A DNA stretch of 64,000 bases from Anastatus disparis (Eukaryota > Arthropoda > Insecta > Hymenoptera > Eupelmidae). Within the stretch, counting starts at the first letter, position 1, and each line of letters starts with the position of its first letter. The notes under the pieces are model-generated. The model saw only the letters and a program-made list of their open reading frames with translations. It was not told the origin of the DNA and made no database searches. The position numbers were made by a program, and so were the translations under genes. The stretch spans positions 3,194,501-3,258,500 of the forward strand of contig JAFFSR010000353.1 of NCBI GenBank assembly GCA_017163975.1, given 5' to 3'. Below, piece after piece: positions 54,706 to 64,000 of this stretch.

Positions 54706-56050
54706 TAATAGTGCTTGTTTCAAATTCTGGTGGTGTTGGGGTATTACTGTTCGTTGTATCTGTTACCCCTTCTCTGTTGTTTTTCAGATAAAACTTTACT
54801 TAATTTTCCTGCTTTTTTCTCATTGTGATATTGTCCATGTTAGATATTTCGTCCATTTTTCTACTTGCTTCTTTTATTTGTTTCGGTCTTACTGGTGGTT
54901 TATGGATTTCGCACTGTATGTCTCTATTTCTGTTAGATCTTTCCATTATTCTAGTGCTATATATTTGCACATTCCTATTATGAGGTTTTTTGTATTCTTG
55001 TTTTTGATTATTGTATGTGTAATCATTCGTATTTTTATTTATTGCATCTCTGTTAGTATTTTCTCGTCTAGCATTGTATCTATCTATTTCTTGGTGTTGT
55101 TGCCTTTGTTGATTTATATCTTGCTGTTGTTATTAGTCATATTGACTTGGTCTGTTTGTTTCTTGATATTGTTGCTTGTATGGATTCTAGGGCCTTTTTG
55201 TTTATATCTGTTTCTATCTATATTATTTTCATCATTATCGTAATTCTTTTGCAAAGCCAAATATCTGTGTAGCGTAGGTTATATGACTTATTTTGCTATT
55301 TTCATAGAACTGATCATATTTCACTCTTCTTTGTGTTTTTCTCTGTATTTCTTCATTCAAAAGGACAGCGAAAGAAATATTTTGTTTGATTTTTTAAATG
55401 TGAAACGATTTTCTCTTTTTTGAATGTCTTAAATCGTAATTTTAGATATTAAATTAAAGATAATGCATAGAATTTCTAATACGAAATTTCGTTCTACAGT
55501 TATAAAAATATTTAATTTACTTTTTCTAATCGACTCTACAAAATCACGATCTGAGTTTTTTCATTTTACGAATTTATTTTTTTTCAAATATGATATTTAA
55601 AATATTTTAATATGATGTTACTAATTCTTTTGTAGACCTATAATCAAATGGTACTTTGTCACCTATTTTTATTGCATAATGCATATCAATTAAATTCTTT
55701 GAATTGTTTCCTTCTAATAATACATTTCTTTAATTCATACTTTTGTTATTTGACTGAGACGTAGAATCGTAATTAAATAAAGCAGTTGCTAAGGCTTTTC
55801 TAGCTGTATTCATATCTTTTTCTTCAAATTGTAAATCATTTTTTGAGCAGATTGCACGAATTCAACTACACACATAAATGCCACAGTTATTGAAAAAATC
55901 TCTTGATATTTGGGATGGAATATCTAGTGCTATGTAAACCTGCCGTTCATGCCAATTTGTTTGTCCATTTGCATAAAACTGTTCCATAAAAGCACATAAT
56001 CGGTTATTCTAATTTCTATTTGGTTGTATGCGTAAAGGTAAAATTTTATA
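54706..56050 (-). pseudogene. Retrotransposon gag-like region
   Basis: From 56046 down to 55617 one minus-strand frame, with three stops, encodes FMEQFYANGQTNWHERQ, VYIALDIPSQISRDFFNNC and EKDMNTARKALATALFN, a helical gag-like sequence. 54706-55300 is Asn/Arg-rich (NRDAINKNTNDY). The opposite-strand 180-codon frame at 54701-55243 is a shadow. No clear CCHC finger was found. Confidence 0.5.
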
Positions 56051-56161
56051 AGTATTTTGAAAATATGTATACTTCTAAGTTCAAATACGATGCGGAAAAT
56101 AATTTAAGAATATATAGGGGTATTAATCAAATAAATGTAATTAATGTAAAACCAAATTGTT

Positions 56162-56178
56162 TACCCCCCCCCCCCCCC
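56162..56178. repeat. C homopolymer
   Basis: Run of 15 C next to the GAGATCTCAC minisatellite. Confidence 0.9.
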
Positions 56179-56184
56179 TATTGA

Positions 56185-56415
56185 AAATGACATGAGATCT
56201 CACGTGAGATCTCATGTGCCGAGAAATTTTATTTTTCCTGATGCCCGATCTCACGTGAGATCTCATGTGAGATCTCATGTGCGAAAAGTATAATTTTTCC
56301 CGACACCCGATCTCACATAAGATCTCACATGATATCTCATATGAGATCTCGTGTGAACTGGAATAAAATTTTTTTGGACATGAGATCTCATGTGCAAAAA
56401 AATTTGATTTTTTCC
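56185..56415. repeat. GAGATCTCACGT minisatellite
   Basis: About fourteen copies of a palindromic 10-12-base unit (GAGATCTCACGTGAGATCTC and ATGAGATCTCATGTG variants) in three clusters separated by similar AAATTTTATTTTTCC-type spacers. Related array at 58590-58858. Confidence 0.9.
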
Positions 56416-56429
56416 TACACTCATAGTTG

Positions 56430-57900
56430 TAAATAATGTCCACAAATCTAAAATCTAAATTTTGGTCTACAATTCAATTTATTTATATATTATATATATT
56501 AATAAAATTACGATTAAATGATTCTACACTACATCTACAAAACAATCGTTATCTAAAGCATGCTATTATGGATTATGGTTTTAAACTATATTCGAGCGTA
56601 ATTATACTTGGCGATTGAATAATAATAGAAACAAATTTTTCACGAAGATTTAGACGTTATTTACAAGTAATATTTAAGATACTAGTCACTACAATTATGC
56701 ATATCGCCTTTTACACTCGAGAAGGCCATTACTTTTCAGTGAGGTCTGGAGCGATGCCGTTCGTATACAAAGGTTTGTACAAAATTTGTGTATTCAAAAA
56801 TTGAGATACTTATTTCATATTACAGACGAAATCATGTATACGAGGCTCGGGGTCAGTTCACTGATTAATGACAGTTTTTCCAATCAATAGGTAGTGTCGT
56901 TCTATGACGCACGCTGCATCTGGTTCAGATTTACGGCATAACACGTCTTACCAATTGTTACACAATTTGCATGTCGCCGTAAAAACAGTTGCAGCTTCAT
57001 TTATGTCTTAGAACATTATGACAAACTATCTTCAATGAACTGACAGTGACTTAGTACTTATTATCTTTTTTTTATCATACTGATAAATTATTTTTACATA
57101 TCATTTACAATAGCGTCTTACAGATTTAAATAATATAGGTTCTTCTGACTCAAAAATTATTGATTTCACTTTTATTTTAAAGTATTATCGCAATCTTATT
57201 GCTTCTTTTCATAATTCAGTTGTGAATCTACCGTAGTCTGAACAATTTCAAAATCGTGCTCGAATATAATTTTAAACCATGATGTATAATCATATTCATA
57301 CAGACTATTCACATAGTTTTCATAGTAAGAATTATATTTGCATGCAATTTAAGTCCAAACAGAAGTAAGATGATAAATTGATCTTATTATTATGCTATTC
57401 GTCAAGAGCAGGTCGAAGCAGATTCGATACCGACCGAGAATTGAACATCCGTTTAATTTTCTCCTACTAAACGTAATGGAATGCATTAAAATTTCAAATA
57501 CATTCACGAAATTTATTTCTCTATTGCACTCACCAAAATAATTAAAGAAAAATTAAAAAATTAAAAAATTCTATACTACAACTGTTTATTAAACTGTAAG
57601 TACGGTTACTTACTTTTTGTTTAAAATATGATGAATATTATGAAAAAAACATCTATTATACAATCATGTATGTATAAAAAATTGCGCTCGATAACAATTT
57701 CTTTTGAAAACAGTATAATTATTTAATTTATGATTAAATAACATTTTTACCTCTCGTTCAGTAACTACATTTGCTCCAGCTTACTCTTGAAGATGAGGTA
57801 TAGACCTTTTTTACCCATCGAAAGTAGCTAAATAAGTAATTTCGTTTATTTTTGATAAAAATATATATCAAAATTTTTTCACTTATAAATATATATTTAT
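56430..57900. other. Mostly unique DNA, no gene recognised
   Basis: 56690-57060 is less AT-biased than its surroundings (CTCGAGAAGGCC, TACGAGGCTCGGGGTCAG, GACGCACGCTGCATCTGG) and not repeated in the window. No long frame, splice-bounded exon or tRNA fold was found. It could be host regulatory or intronic DNA. Confidence 0.4.
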
Positions 57901-58196
57901 TTTAACAAATGAGAAGCGAAAGCGCGTAAATTTGTCCAAACTCAAAGAATAAGCCAAAAAAATGAATAAAAACAAAATATCTTTTTTAGCTATTTTCGAT
58001 CGGTAAAGTTAGTCGAAAGCTGATCCGAAGCGGAAAGTGACGCCATGAAATACAATTCAAATTAAATGAAGTGGCTAAAATAAGGAATACTAACCCCGGG
58101 CAAGATGCATTGGGTCTTGTGGCTCCACTAAATTTATCGAATATGATGATGTTCTGTATTTGAATACATATTTATAATATTAATGTAATTAAATAC

Positions 58197-58510
58197 ATTG
58201 AGGGCATAATGAAGCTCCCCCTTGTGATAATATTTGTTATCCAACTTTATGAGTAAATGGAGAATTTAATCGGGTTTTTTTACTTCAAGAAAAAAAATTA
58301 GTAGGATTCAACTTGAGTGCGGACAACTAAAGAAATCTACCGAAATCTTATATTTGAAAAGTTATATGCAAGTTTTCAATTTATAGTATTTTGAGGTTAG
58401 TTTTGTCAACTTTGATGTCTAATTTGCGATCTGAGTTTATAAAAAATTAACAGCTCCAAAGGATTTTTTACTTTAACTAAAATAATGGTATTAATATAGC
58501 TAATGTTAAA
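58197..58510. repeat. Diverged relative of MITE family D
   Basis: Starts TTGAGGGCATAATGAAGCT and shares GTGCGGACAACT, AAAGTTATA, TTTTGAGGTTA and GATTTTTTACTTT with 48660-49080. The right end is not clear. Confidence 0.6.
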
Positions 58511-58589
58511 ATTTGTCAAAATTTAAAGAACAAGCCGAAAAAATAAAAAAGTAATAAATATCTTTTTCAAATTTTTTAAATTAAATAAA

Positions 58590-58858
58590 ATATATGAGAT
58601 CCCATGTGAGATCACATATGAAATCGCACACGAGACTGCATATGAGATGTCACATGAAATCGCCTATGAGATCACATATGAAATCGAATGTATATTCGTT
58701 GAATTTTGAAAATAAAATAAATATATGTGCGATCTGACATGAGATCTCACATATATTTATTTTATTTTAAAAATTCAACGAATATATATGAGATTTCATA
58801 GACGATTTCATATGAGATTTCACATGAGAGTTCATACAATATTTTTAGTAGGTATGAT
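58590..58858. mobile_element. Fold-back element built of GAGAT-CACATATG units
   Basis: Repeats such as GAGATCACATATGAAATCG run inward from both sides. The centre is an inverted pair, GTATATTCGTTGAATTTT and AAAATTCAACGAATATAT. The right end has ATATTTTTAGTAGG, matching the CCCTACT end family. Confidence 0.7.
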
Positions 58859-58899
58859 TTTTCTCGGATTCTTCTTTAAATTTAAACATATTTACACTC

Positions 58900-59745
58900 T
58901 TCCGATTCACATTTATTTGAAATAAGTTCATACCTATGAATACTCCGGAGCATCTAATGGGTCTCTTTACTAGATGTGTACCCAGGGTGGCTACCAGGGG
59001 AGGAATCAGGGATCTAGCGGTGCCCTTTATGCGTACTGAGGTTGGCAGGAATTCCTTCCAAGTTCAAGGTGTGCATTTTTGGAACTCCCTGCCTGCTGAG
59101 ATTAAACATCTTCCATCTTTCAGTAGGTTCAAATTAGCGGTGAGAGGGTACATGCTTGACCTAGATTAATACTTTTTACTATTAATTTATGTTAATTTAT
59201 TTAATTTATTTTTGTAACGTCCTCTATATAGGCTTAAGGTGTGAGTGTATTTGTTGTATGAGTGTTGGCTGAATGGTTTATGAGTGAGAGTTTTTATTTG
59301 ATTTTATTCTTGACTGCGTTTCATGCTATCGCGTACGCTTGTTATTTTATTTTATTATGTATTAAATTTAATTCTTTTAAATTTTAATATTGTGACTGAT
59401 AGATATTGTATGACTGATTTTTATTTATATGATTATTTTTATTTATATGATTATTTTTATTCATATGATTATTTTTATTTATATGATTATTTTTATTTAT
59501 ATTGCGTGTATTTTATGATTACTTTGTGATATCACTTTTATTTACTTTAGTTTGTGACTTACTTATTCAGTATTATTAGATTTAGTGATTGACTGTGATA
59601 TTAATTGTGCAATATTAACATTTACATATATATTCATACTTTTTGTGCAATATTTATTGTTTCTATATTTACAAATTGTAATACACGTTTTTGTACTCTT
59701 TTACAAAATAAAATAATATCTATCTATATCTATCTACCTATAAGT
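58900..59745 (+). mobile_element. LINE 3' end with short simple-repeat tail
   Basis: Contains the C-terminal coding fragment 58936-59169, a ~550-base 3' untranslated region with a TTTTTATTTATATGATTA subrepeat (59415-59505), and a simple tail of ATCTATCT units (59716-59740). A 5'-truncated copy with a microsatellite-like tail is the usual form of inserted LINEs. Confidence 0.65.
58936..59169 (+). pseudogene. Non-LTR RT C-terminus, 5'-truncated but in frame
   Basis: 77 codons reading NTPEHLMGLFTRCVPRVATR, RTEVGRNSFQVQGVHFWNSL and PAEIKHLPSFSRFKLAV, then stop. The FWNSLPAEI pattern and closing basic helix are characteristic of the end of LINE ORF2. It lacks the RT and endonuclease. Homologous to 37640-37990 (minus), so both belong to one family. 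Confidence 0.7.
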
Positions 59746-59901
59746 AGAATCGGTGATAGCGAAGGGACTAAGACCCTAGCTCATGCTGTAGTAGACCGGG
59801 GTTTAATCTTCGGGAAAATTTTGGAAAAATTTTTCTGAATTTTTCTCCGTGAAATAGAATTAGAAGACCAGGAGAAACCAATTAAAAATTCCCCCTGGCC
59901 A
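59746..59901 (+). mobile_element. Possible degenerate SINE head
   Basis: GGTGATAGCGAAGGGACTAA resembles an A box region and ACCGGGGTTTAATCTTCGGG a decayed B box ~40 bases downstream. A body with CCCCCTGGCCAATATTTGG follows. No target duplication was seen. Confidence 0.4.
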
Positions 59902-60646
59902 ATATTTGGTACGAAGAAATTAATTAATTCGAAATATTTTTTATATGCATAAAAATATTTTATTGGAGGAAAAAAATTTTATTTTCATTACGAAATATTA
60001 ATTTAAAATAAAATTAATAACTTCCAGTATAAGATATTTTTAAGTTTAAGAAATATCTTATGTATGTTGAGCAATATTTCATTGATATTTAAAAATGTTA
60101 TTTTCACTGACGGAATAAATGATATTGATATAAAAAGTATTTCACCTATAACCAGAAAGAATCTATTCGATACAACAAAATTTTTTTCATTACAAAGAAA
60201 TTTTTTTTCCAGTGTAGCTATTAGATCTCAAGTAACTGTTTTATTTTCCATCATTTATTCTCATCATGGAGCGACAAAGACAGAATTAGGTTCAAGTAAC
60301 AACCGCTACTTGAGTTAGGTATATGAATAGGAGTCTAAGATCGTCTATGATAATGAAAATTTATATGGTTGGAATATAAATTCAAAATAGATTAAATAAT
60401 AAATACTATTTTTTCCATTAAGAAATAATAAGTTGATTGAAAAAAAATTTTCTCTTATTTATTTTTTAGTCTATTTTTAATTATAATAAATTTTATTAAA
60501 AACGGAGCAATTTATTCTAACATATTTTAACAATGAAAATAATACTTTTAATTTATCTCGAAATAATACTTTCAATCTTATTTAAATAATGAAAATAATT
60601 TTAATTTATATAATTCATAGTAAAGGATTAAATATTTTCATCTTAC

Positions 60647-60864
60647 CTGCCAAAAATGAAATGTTGGCTCTCGAATATTCGCTTTTCTGACTCGAAGGAT
60701 TACAGTGAATTTGACAGTGGTGATTTTTAACGAAGTAAAATCCGTTATTATCAAAGTCCTCACAATCGTCCGGCACAAAAGACACAAGAGTATCTTTTTT
60801 TTGTACTTTTCTAATACATCGGCTTTGTTCCAGATGCTTCTCGGGGTCGCACACGCCGTATTCG
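60647..60864 (-). CDS. Cys-rich exon of unknown protein, intact copy
   Basis: A 218-nt internal exon on the minus strand, acceptor TGCATATTAG and donor GGCAG|GTAAGATG, phase 1 at both ends. Its open frame reads EYGVCDPEKHLEQSRCIRK, then DTLVSFVPDDCEDFDNNGFY, FVKNHHCQIHCNPSSQKSEY and ends ISFLAG. Five cysteines and no hydrophobic segment suggest a secreted, disulphide-bonded module, but I do not recognise the family. The ATG in the intron gives a spurious longer frame (60615-60986). No other exon of the gene was found nearby. Confidence 0.5.
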
Positions 60865-60878
60865 CTAATATGCAATAC

Positions 60879-60885
<7 letters not shown>

Positions 60886-60946
<61 letters not shown>
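60886..60946. repeat. CATA/TA microsatellite
   Basis: CATACATACATA followed by TA runs at the palindrome centre. A second TA run lies at 60993-61034. Confidence 0.9.
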
Positions 60947-60987
60947 AATACATTAGTAATACATTGGCTTTGATCCAAATGCTCATG

Positions 60988-61037
<50 letters not shown>

Positions 61038-61041
61038 TTAG

Positions 61042-61258
61042 CGAATACGGCGTGTGCAACCCCGAGAAGCATCTGAAACAAAACCGATGTATTAGAAAAG
61101 TACAGAAAAAGATACTCTTGTGTCTTTTGTGCCGGACGATTGTGAGGACTTTGATAATAACGGATTTTACTTCGTTAAAAATCACCACTGTCAAATTCAC
61201 TGTAATCCTTCGAGTCACAAAAGCGAATATTCGAGAGCCAACATTTCATTTTTGGCAG
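61042..61258 (+). pseudogene. Mirror copy of the Cys-rich exon, frameshifted
   Basis: Same exon on the plus strand with acceptor AATTTAG and donor GGCAG|GTAAGATG. It is 217 nt, one base shorter than its mirror, because the A-run after AAAGTACA lost a base. The frame is right up to CIRKVQKK, then shifts. Substitutions include CDPEKHLEQS to CNPEKHLKQN. Confidence 0.75.
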
Positions 61259-62031
61259 GTAAGATGAAAATATTTAATCCTTTACTATAAATTATATAAA
61301 TTAAAATTATTTTCATTATTTAAATAAGATTAAAAGTATTATTTCGAGATAAATTAAAAGTATTATTTTCATTGTTAAAATATGTTAGAATAGATTGCTC
61401 CGTTTTTAATAAAATTTATTATAATTAAAAATAGACTAAAAAATAAATAAGAGAAAATTTTTTTTCAATCAACTTATTATTTCTTAATGAAGAGAATAAT
61501 ATTTTTAATTTAATCTATTCTGAATATATATTCCAACCATATAAATTTTTATTATCATAGACGATCTTAGGCTCCTATTCAAAGACCTAACTCAAGTAGC
61601 GGTTGTTACTTGAACCTAATTATGTCTTTGTCTCTCCATGATAAGAATAAAAGACAGATGATACAACCGTTACTTGATCTCGTTAATAGCTACACTAGAA
61701 AAAAAATATATTAGTATCGAAAAAAATTTTATTGTATCGAATATATTCTTTTGGGCAATCGGTAAAATATTTTTTTTATCAATATCATTTATTCCGTCAG
61801 TGAAAATAAAATTTTTAAATATCAATAAAATATTTCTCAACATACATAAGATATTTTTTGAACTTAACAATATCTCATACTGGAAATTAATAATTTTATT
61901 TTAAATTTATATCTCGTAATGTCAAAATAAAAGTTAAGTTAAATAATTAAAATAAAATTTTTTTCCTATAATAAAATATTTTTATGCATATAAACAGTAT
62001 TGCGTATTAATTATTTTCTGCGTGCCAAATA

Positions 62032-63336
62032 GAAGTAACTGTTCATTGAATAAATATTATCTTTCTTTAAAAATATATCTGAATTTTTCAAGCCTAAAAA
62101 ATATTTTTTTGTAGAAAAATATTATTTTGAAAACATGAAACATCACTTTTAAGCATAGAAATAATTTGTTACAAGTAAATTTAAAATATTAATTCAAATA
62201 AATGTTCCAACAAATTTAAGTTCTTTTTCTGCAATATAAATTTTAAGTTTTTTTTAATTACTGAAACTTTTTTGATTCAAAGAATTATTTTTTTATTCAA
62301 AGAAGTATTTCTATAAAACAGTTAAATAATGATTTTAATTAAAATTTATTTTTTGTAATTATGTTTATAAATAATTGTTGTGAAATTTTTTTTTTACTGA
62401 AATGTACGTTTTTAATCAAAATAAAAATTACTTTATTAAAATGAGAAAATTTTTTAAGTTTTTTAGTTATATTTTCTTCATTCTGACAATTGTTTTTTTT
62501 TCAATTCAAAATCCTCTTTGTAATGTACAGAAATGTAATCAATTACACCGCTTTTTTGCAACAACAAACATTCTATTATTGAAAAGAGATAGGTTTATGG
62601 AAGTCATGAACTAATTTGTTTAATTTAAAAATTATGTCTTTGGATCAAGAAATTATTTGATGTAAGATATTTTTTTCATTTTTATATAAAAATTATTTTA
62701 AATAAATATTACATTTTTTCAATAAAAAAATATAGCATTGTTTTTAAGAAAGTTTTACTGACTTTCAATACTATTTTGGAAGTAACTAATTTCTTAAAGT
62801 TAATAAGATATTTTTCTAAATTCGAACAAATTCCGTAATAAAAGGAACATTTGAACATACTAATTTAATATCATTTGAAAACAATGTATAATAACTATTT
62901 TCATGGTGGAAAATAAGGCTTCCTATTTTTTTTTAAACATTTTGCAGTTAAAAATGAAATTTCATTTCGTTAATATGAAAGGACAAAGATGAGCCACCTG
63001 CTCTAGGATAAATTTAGAACAAACGTGCCTGTTTTCTTTTAATATCTAATATCACTAATGTCAAATTATTCTTTTCTTTTATGCTATATTATTGAAAAAA
63101 TCAATAATTTATAAAAATATATCTTTTTATTACTATTTAGTTTTTGAATAACACTAATTTAAAAATTCGTTTCATGACACAATATATAATAAAGTTGAGA
63201 TGAAGATCAGAAAAGGACAAAAATAAATGACCTATTATAAAACAAAATTCTTAAGGGTTTGCTTTATTGATCAAATATAGTTTAAAAATAAATTTCGTTT
63301 TTTTTTCATATGAATAAATATCGGAATTGTTTGTGA
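62032..63336. other. AT-rich DNA, no gene
   Basis: Long A/T stretches; the 70-codon frame at 62402-62614 (N-terminal hydrophobic segment FFSYIFFILTIVFF) has no family or splice support. Confidence 0.35.
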
Positions 63337-63935
63337 TCCCTAGCGGAAATATAAAATGTTTAAAAATGTTTAAAACTGTTCAAAACTGTTTGAAACTGTT
63401 TATAAGTGCGAAATTTAGGACATTTAAAACAGTTACGAACAGTTTTAAACATTTTTAAACACTTTCAAAAAGTTTTGATAAGTTCGAAATGATTTCAAAC
63501 AATGTTTAATAGTTTTGAATTTTTTATGTTAAAAAGTTGTAGATTATTTTAAATATTCAAAATATTTGAAACAATTTTAAATCAATATGAACTATTTTTT
63601 ATTAACTTGAACAGTTTTAAACAGTTTTAAAAAGTTTTACAAAGTTCGACATGATTTCCAACAGTGTTTCATAATTTTGTGTTTGTAGAAATTTTCTTAT
63701 ATATATTAAAATTTATATAATATGTACGAGAAAATGTTCTCTTCAGTTTCAAATTATTCTGTATTGTTCAATACTGCTCAAAAATGTTTAAAACTGTTTA
63801 TAACTGTTTTAAATGTCCCAAATTTCACATTTATAAACTATTTTGAACAGTTTTAAATAGTTTTAAACATTTTTAAACAGTTTTGACTAATTTTAAACTA
63901 TTTCAATAAGTAATGCACATTTTATATTTCCACTA
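63337..63935. mobile_element. ~600-bp fold-back element with GTTTAAAAC subrepeats
   Basis: Left end CCTAGCGGAAATATAAAATG, right end CATTTTATATTTCCACTAG. Next to each end are rows of ~11-base units (TGTTTAAAACTG, ACAGTTTTAAAC), with TAAGTGCGAAATTTAGGACA mirrored by TGTCCCAAATTTCACATTTA. Non-coding. Confidence 0.8.
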
Positions 63936-64000
63936 GAGATTGGAGATATCATTTTTTCCTCTATTTTATTGCCAGTGGGTCTCTTGATCGCTGTGGACTG
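63936..64000. other. Window edge
   Basis: Short tail beyond the fold-back element with nothing recognisable. Confidence 0.3.

Larger units (their letters stand above)
51250..56050 (-). mobile_element. Decayed LTR retrotransposon, gag-pol order PR-RT-RH-IN
   Basis: Minus-strand coding remains in the order expected for Ty3/Gypsy-type elements: a gag-like region (about 55617-56046), a middle low-complexity region, protease (54612 area), reverse transcriptase (about 53560-54131), RNase H (about 53000-53341) and integrase (51250-52620). The integrase is the most downstream, which rules out the Copia order. Frames are broken by many stops and shifts. A MITE (51500-51888) has landed in the integrase. 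LTRs were not found, so the ends are approximate. Confidence 0.8.
59902..62031. repeat. 2.1-kb palindrome with an exon in each arm
   Basis: Arms 59902-60945 and about 60990-62031 are inverted copies from ATATTTGGTACG at the left tip to CGTGCCAAATAG at the right tip. They include AACCGCTACTTGAGTTAGG and its mirror, and the whole exon-like segment described below. The centre is a TA/CATA microsatellite. This is far larger than most MITEs here. Confidence 0.88.

Noticed and set aside
54701..55243. 180-codon plus-strand frame with many hydrophobic residues
   Set aside because: Shadow of the minus-strand Asn/Lys-rich gag-pol region of the retrotransposon.
59605..59838. 77-codon frame after the LINE tail
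   Set aside because: Crosses the LINE tail microsatellite and a SINE-like segment; composite by chance.
1..64000. CRISPR array or bacterial operon
   Set aside because: All repeats are satellite, MITE or microsatellite type; no regular short repeat-spacer pattern, no ribosome-binding sites, and genes have introns.

Overview
This window looks like nuclear DNA from an insect. It is very AT-rich, has spliceosomal introns with GT/AG borders, and is almost entirely built of eukaryotic transposable elements, fold-back elements and satellites. The one confidently recognised host sequence is a single exon (29809-30162, +) encoding the SET/post-SET domain of the histone methyltransferase ASH1, in an insect-like form. 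Heavy AT content and the mix of mobile genes would fit a parasitoid hymenopteran, but that is a weak inference. No bacterial-type genes, CRISPR arrays, rRNA genes or canonical tRNA genes were seen.

Layout. 1-3000: AT-rich DNA with a ~170-bp tandem repeat. 3000-17100: three blocks of a ~163-bp satellite, part of it a three-monomer ~490-bp higher-order repeat. The blocks end on a shared boundary segment, and each boundary is joined to a broken minus-strand gene: a Polinton-like DNA polymerase B N-terminus (3072-4588), a PIN/XPG-like mobile-element protein (13023-15649) and an unidentified fragment (16928-17134). Between them is a small spliced minus-strand gene carrying one internal stop (6381-7327). 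20362-29512: a long inverted repeat with ~2-kb arms around a broken DDE/D transposase gene (23085-25920). The two arms act as empty-site controls for nested insertions. 29809-30162: the ash1 exon. 32571-36646: an almost complete DNA transposon with ~730-bp terminal inverted repeats (TIRs), a 4-bp target duplication (TACC) and one long gene with a single premature stop. 36727-37205: a tRNA-derived SINE. 37500-37605: a 90-bp hAT-type MITE with a perfect 8-bp duplication. 38131-41630: two large palindromes. 41779-42634: a broken LINE reverse transcriptase. 43190-47612: a 4.4-kb inverted duplication of a conserved mobile-element protein. 48232-50667: a cluster of nested MITEs. 51250-56050: a decayed LTR retrotransposon (minus). 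56160-59740: GAGATCTCAC minisatellites and a LINE 3' end. 59902-62031: a 2.1-kb palindrome with two mirror copies of one exon. 63337-63935: a fold-back element made of GTTTAAAAC repeats.

How the parts relate. At least four unrelated MITE families here insert at TTAA, the target of piggyBac-type transposases, yet no piggyBac transposase is visible, so the enzyme would have to act from elsewhere. Two of these MITEs interrupt coding sequences (transposase gene and integrase) in such a way that collapsing the TTAA duplication rejoins the reading frame. The nesting gives a relative insertion order. Large palindromes are unusually dense, roughly one per 5 kb downstream of 20 kb. If transcribed they would form long hairpin RNAs, but the sequence alone does not show transcription.
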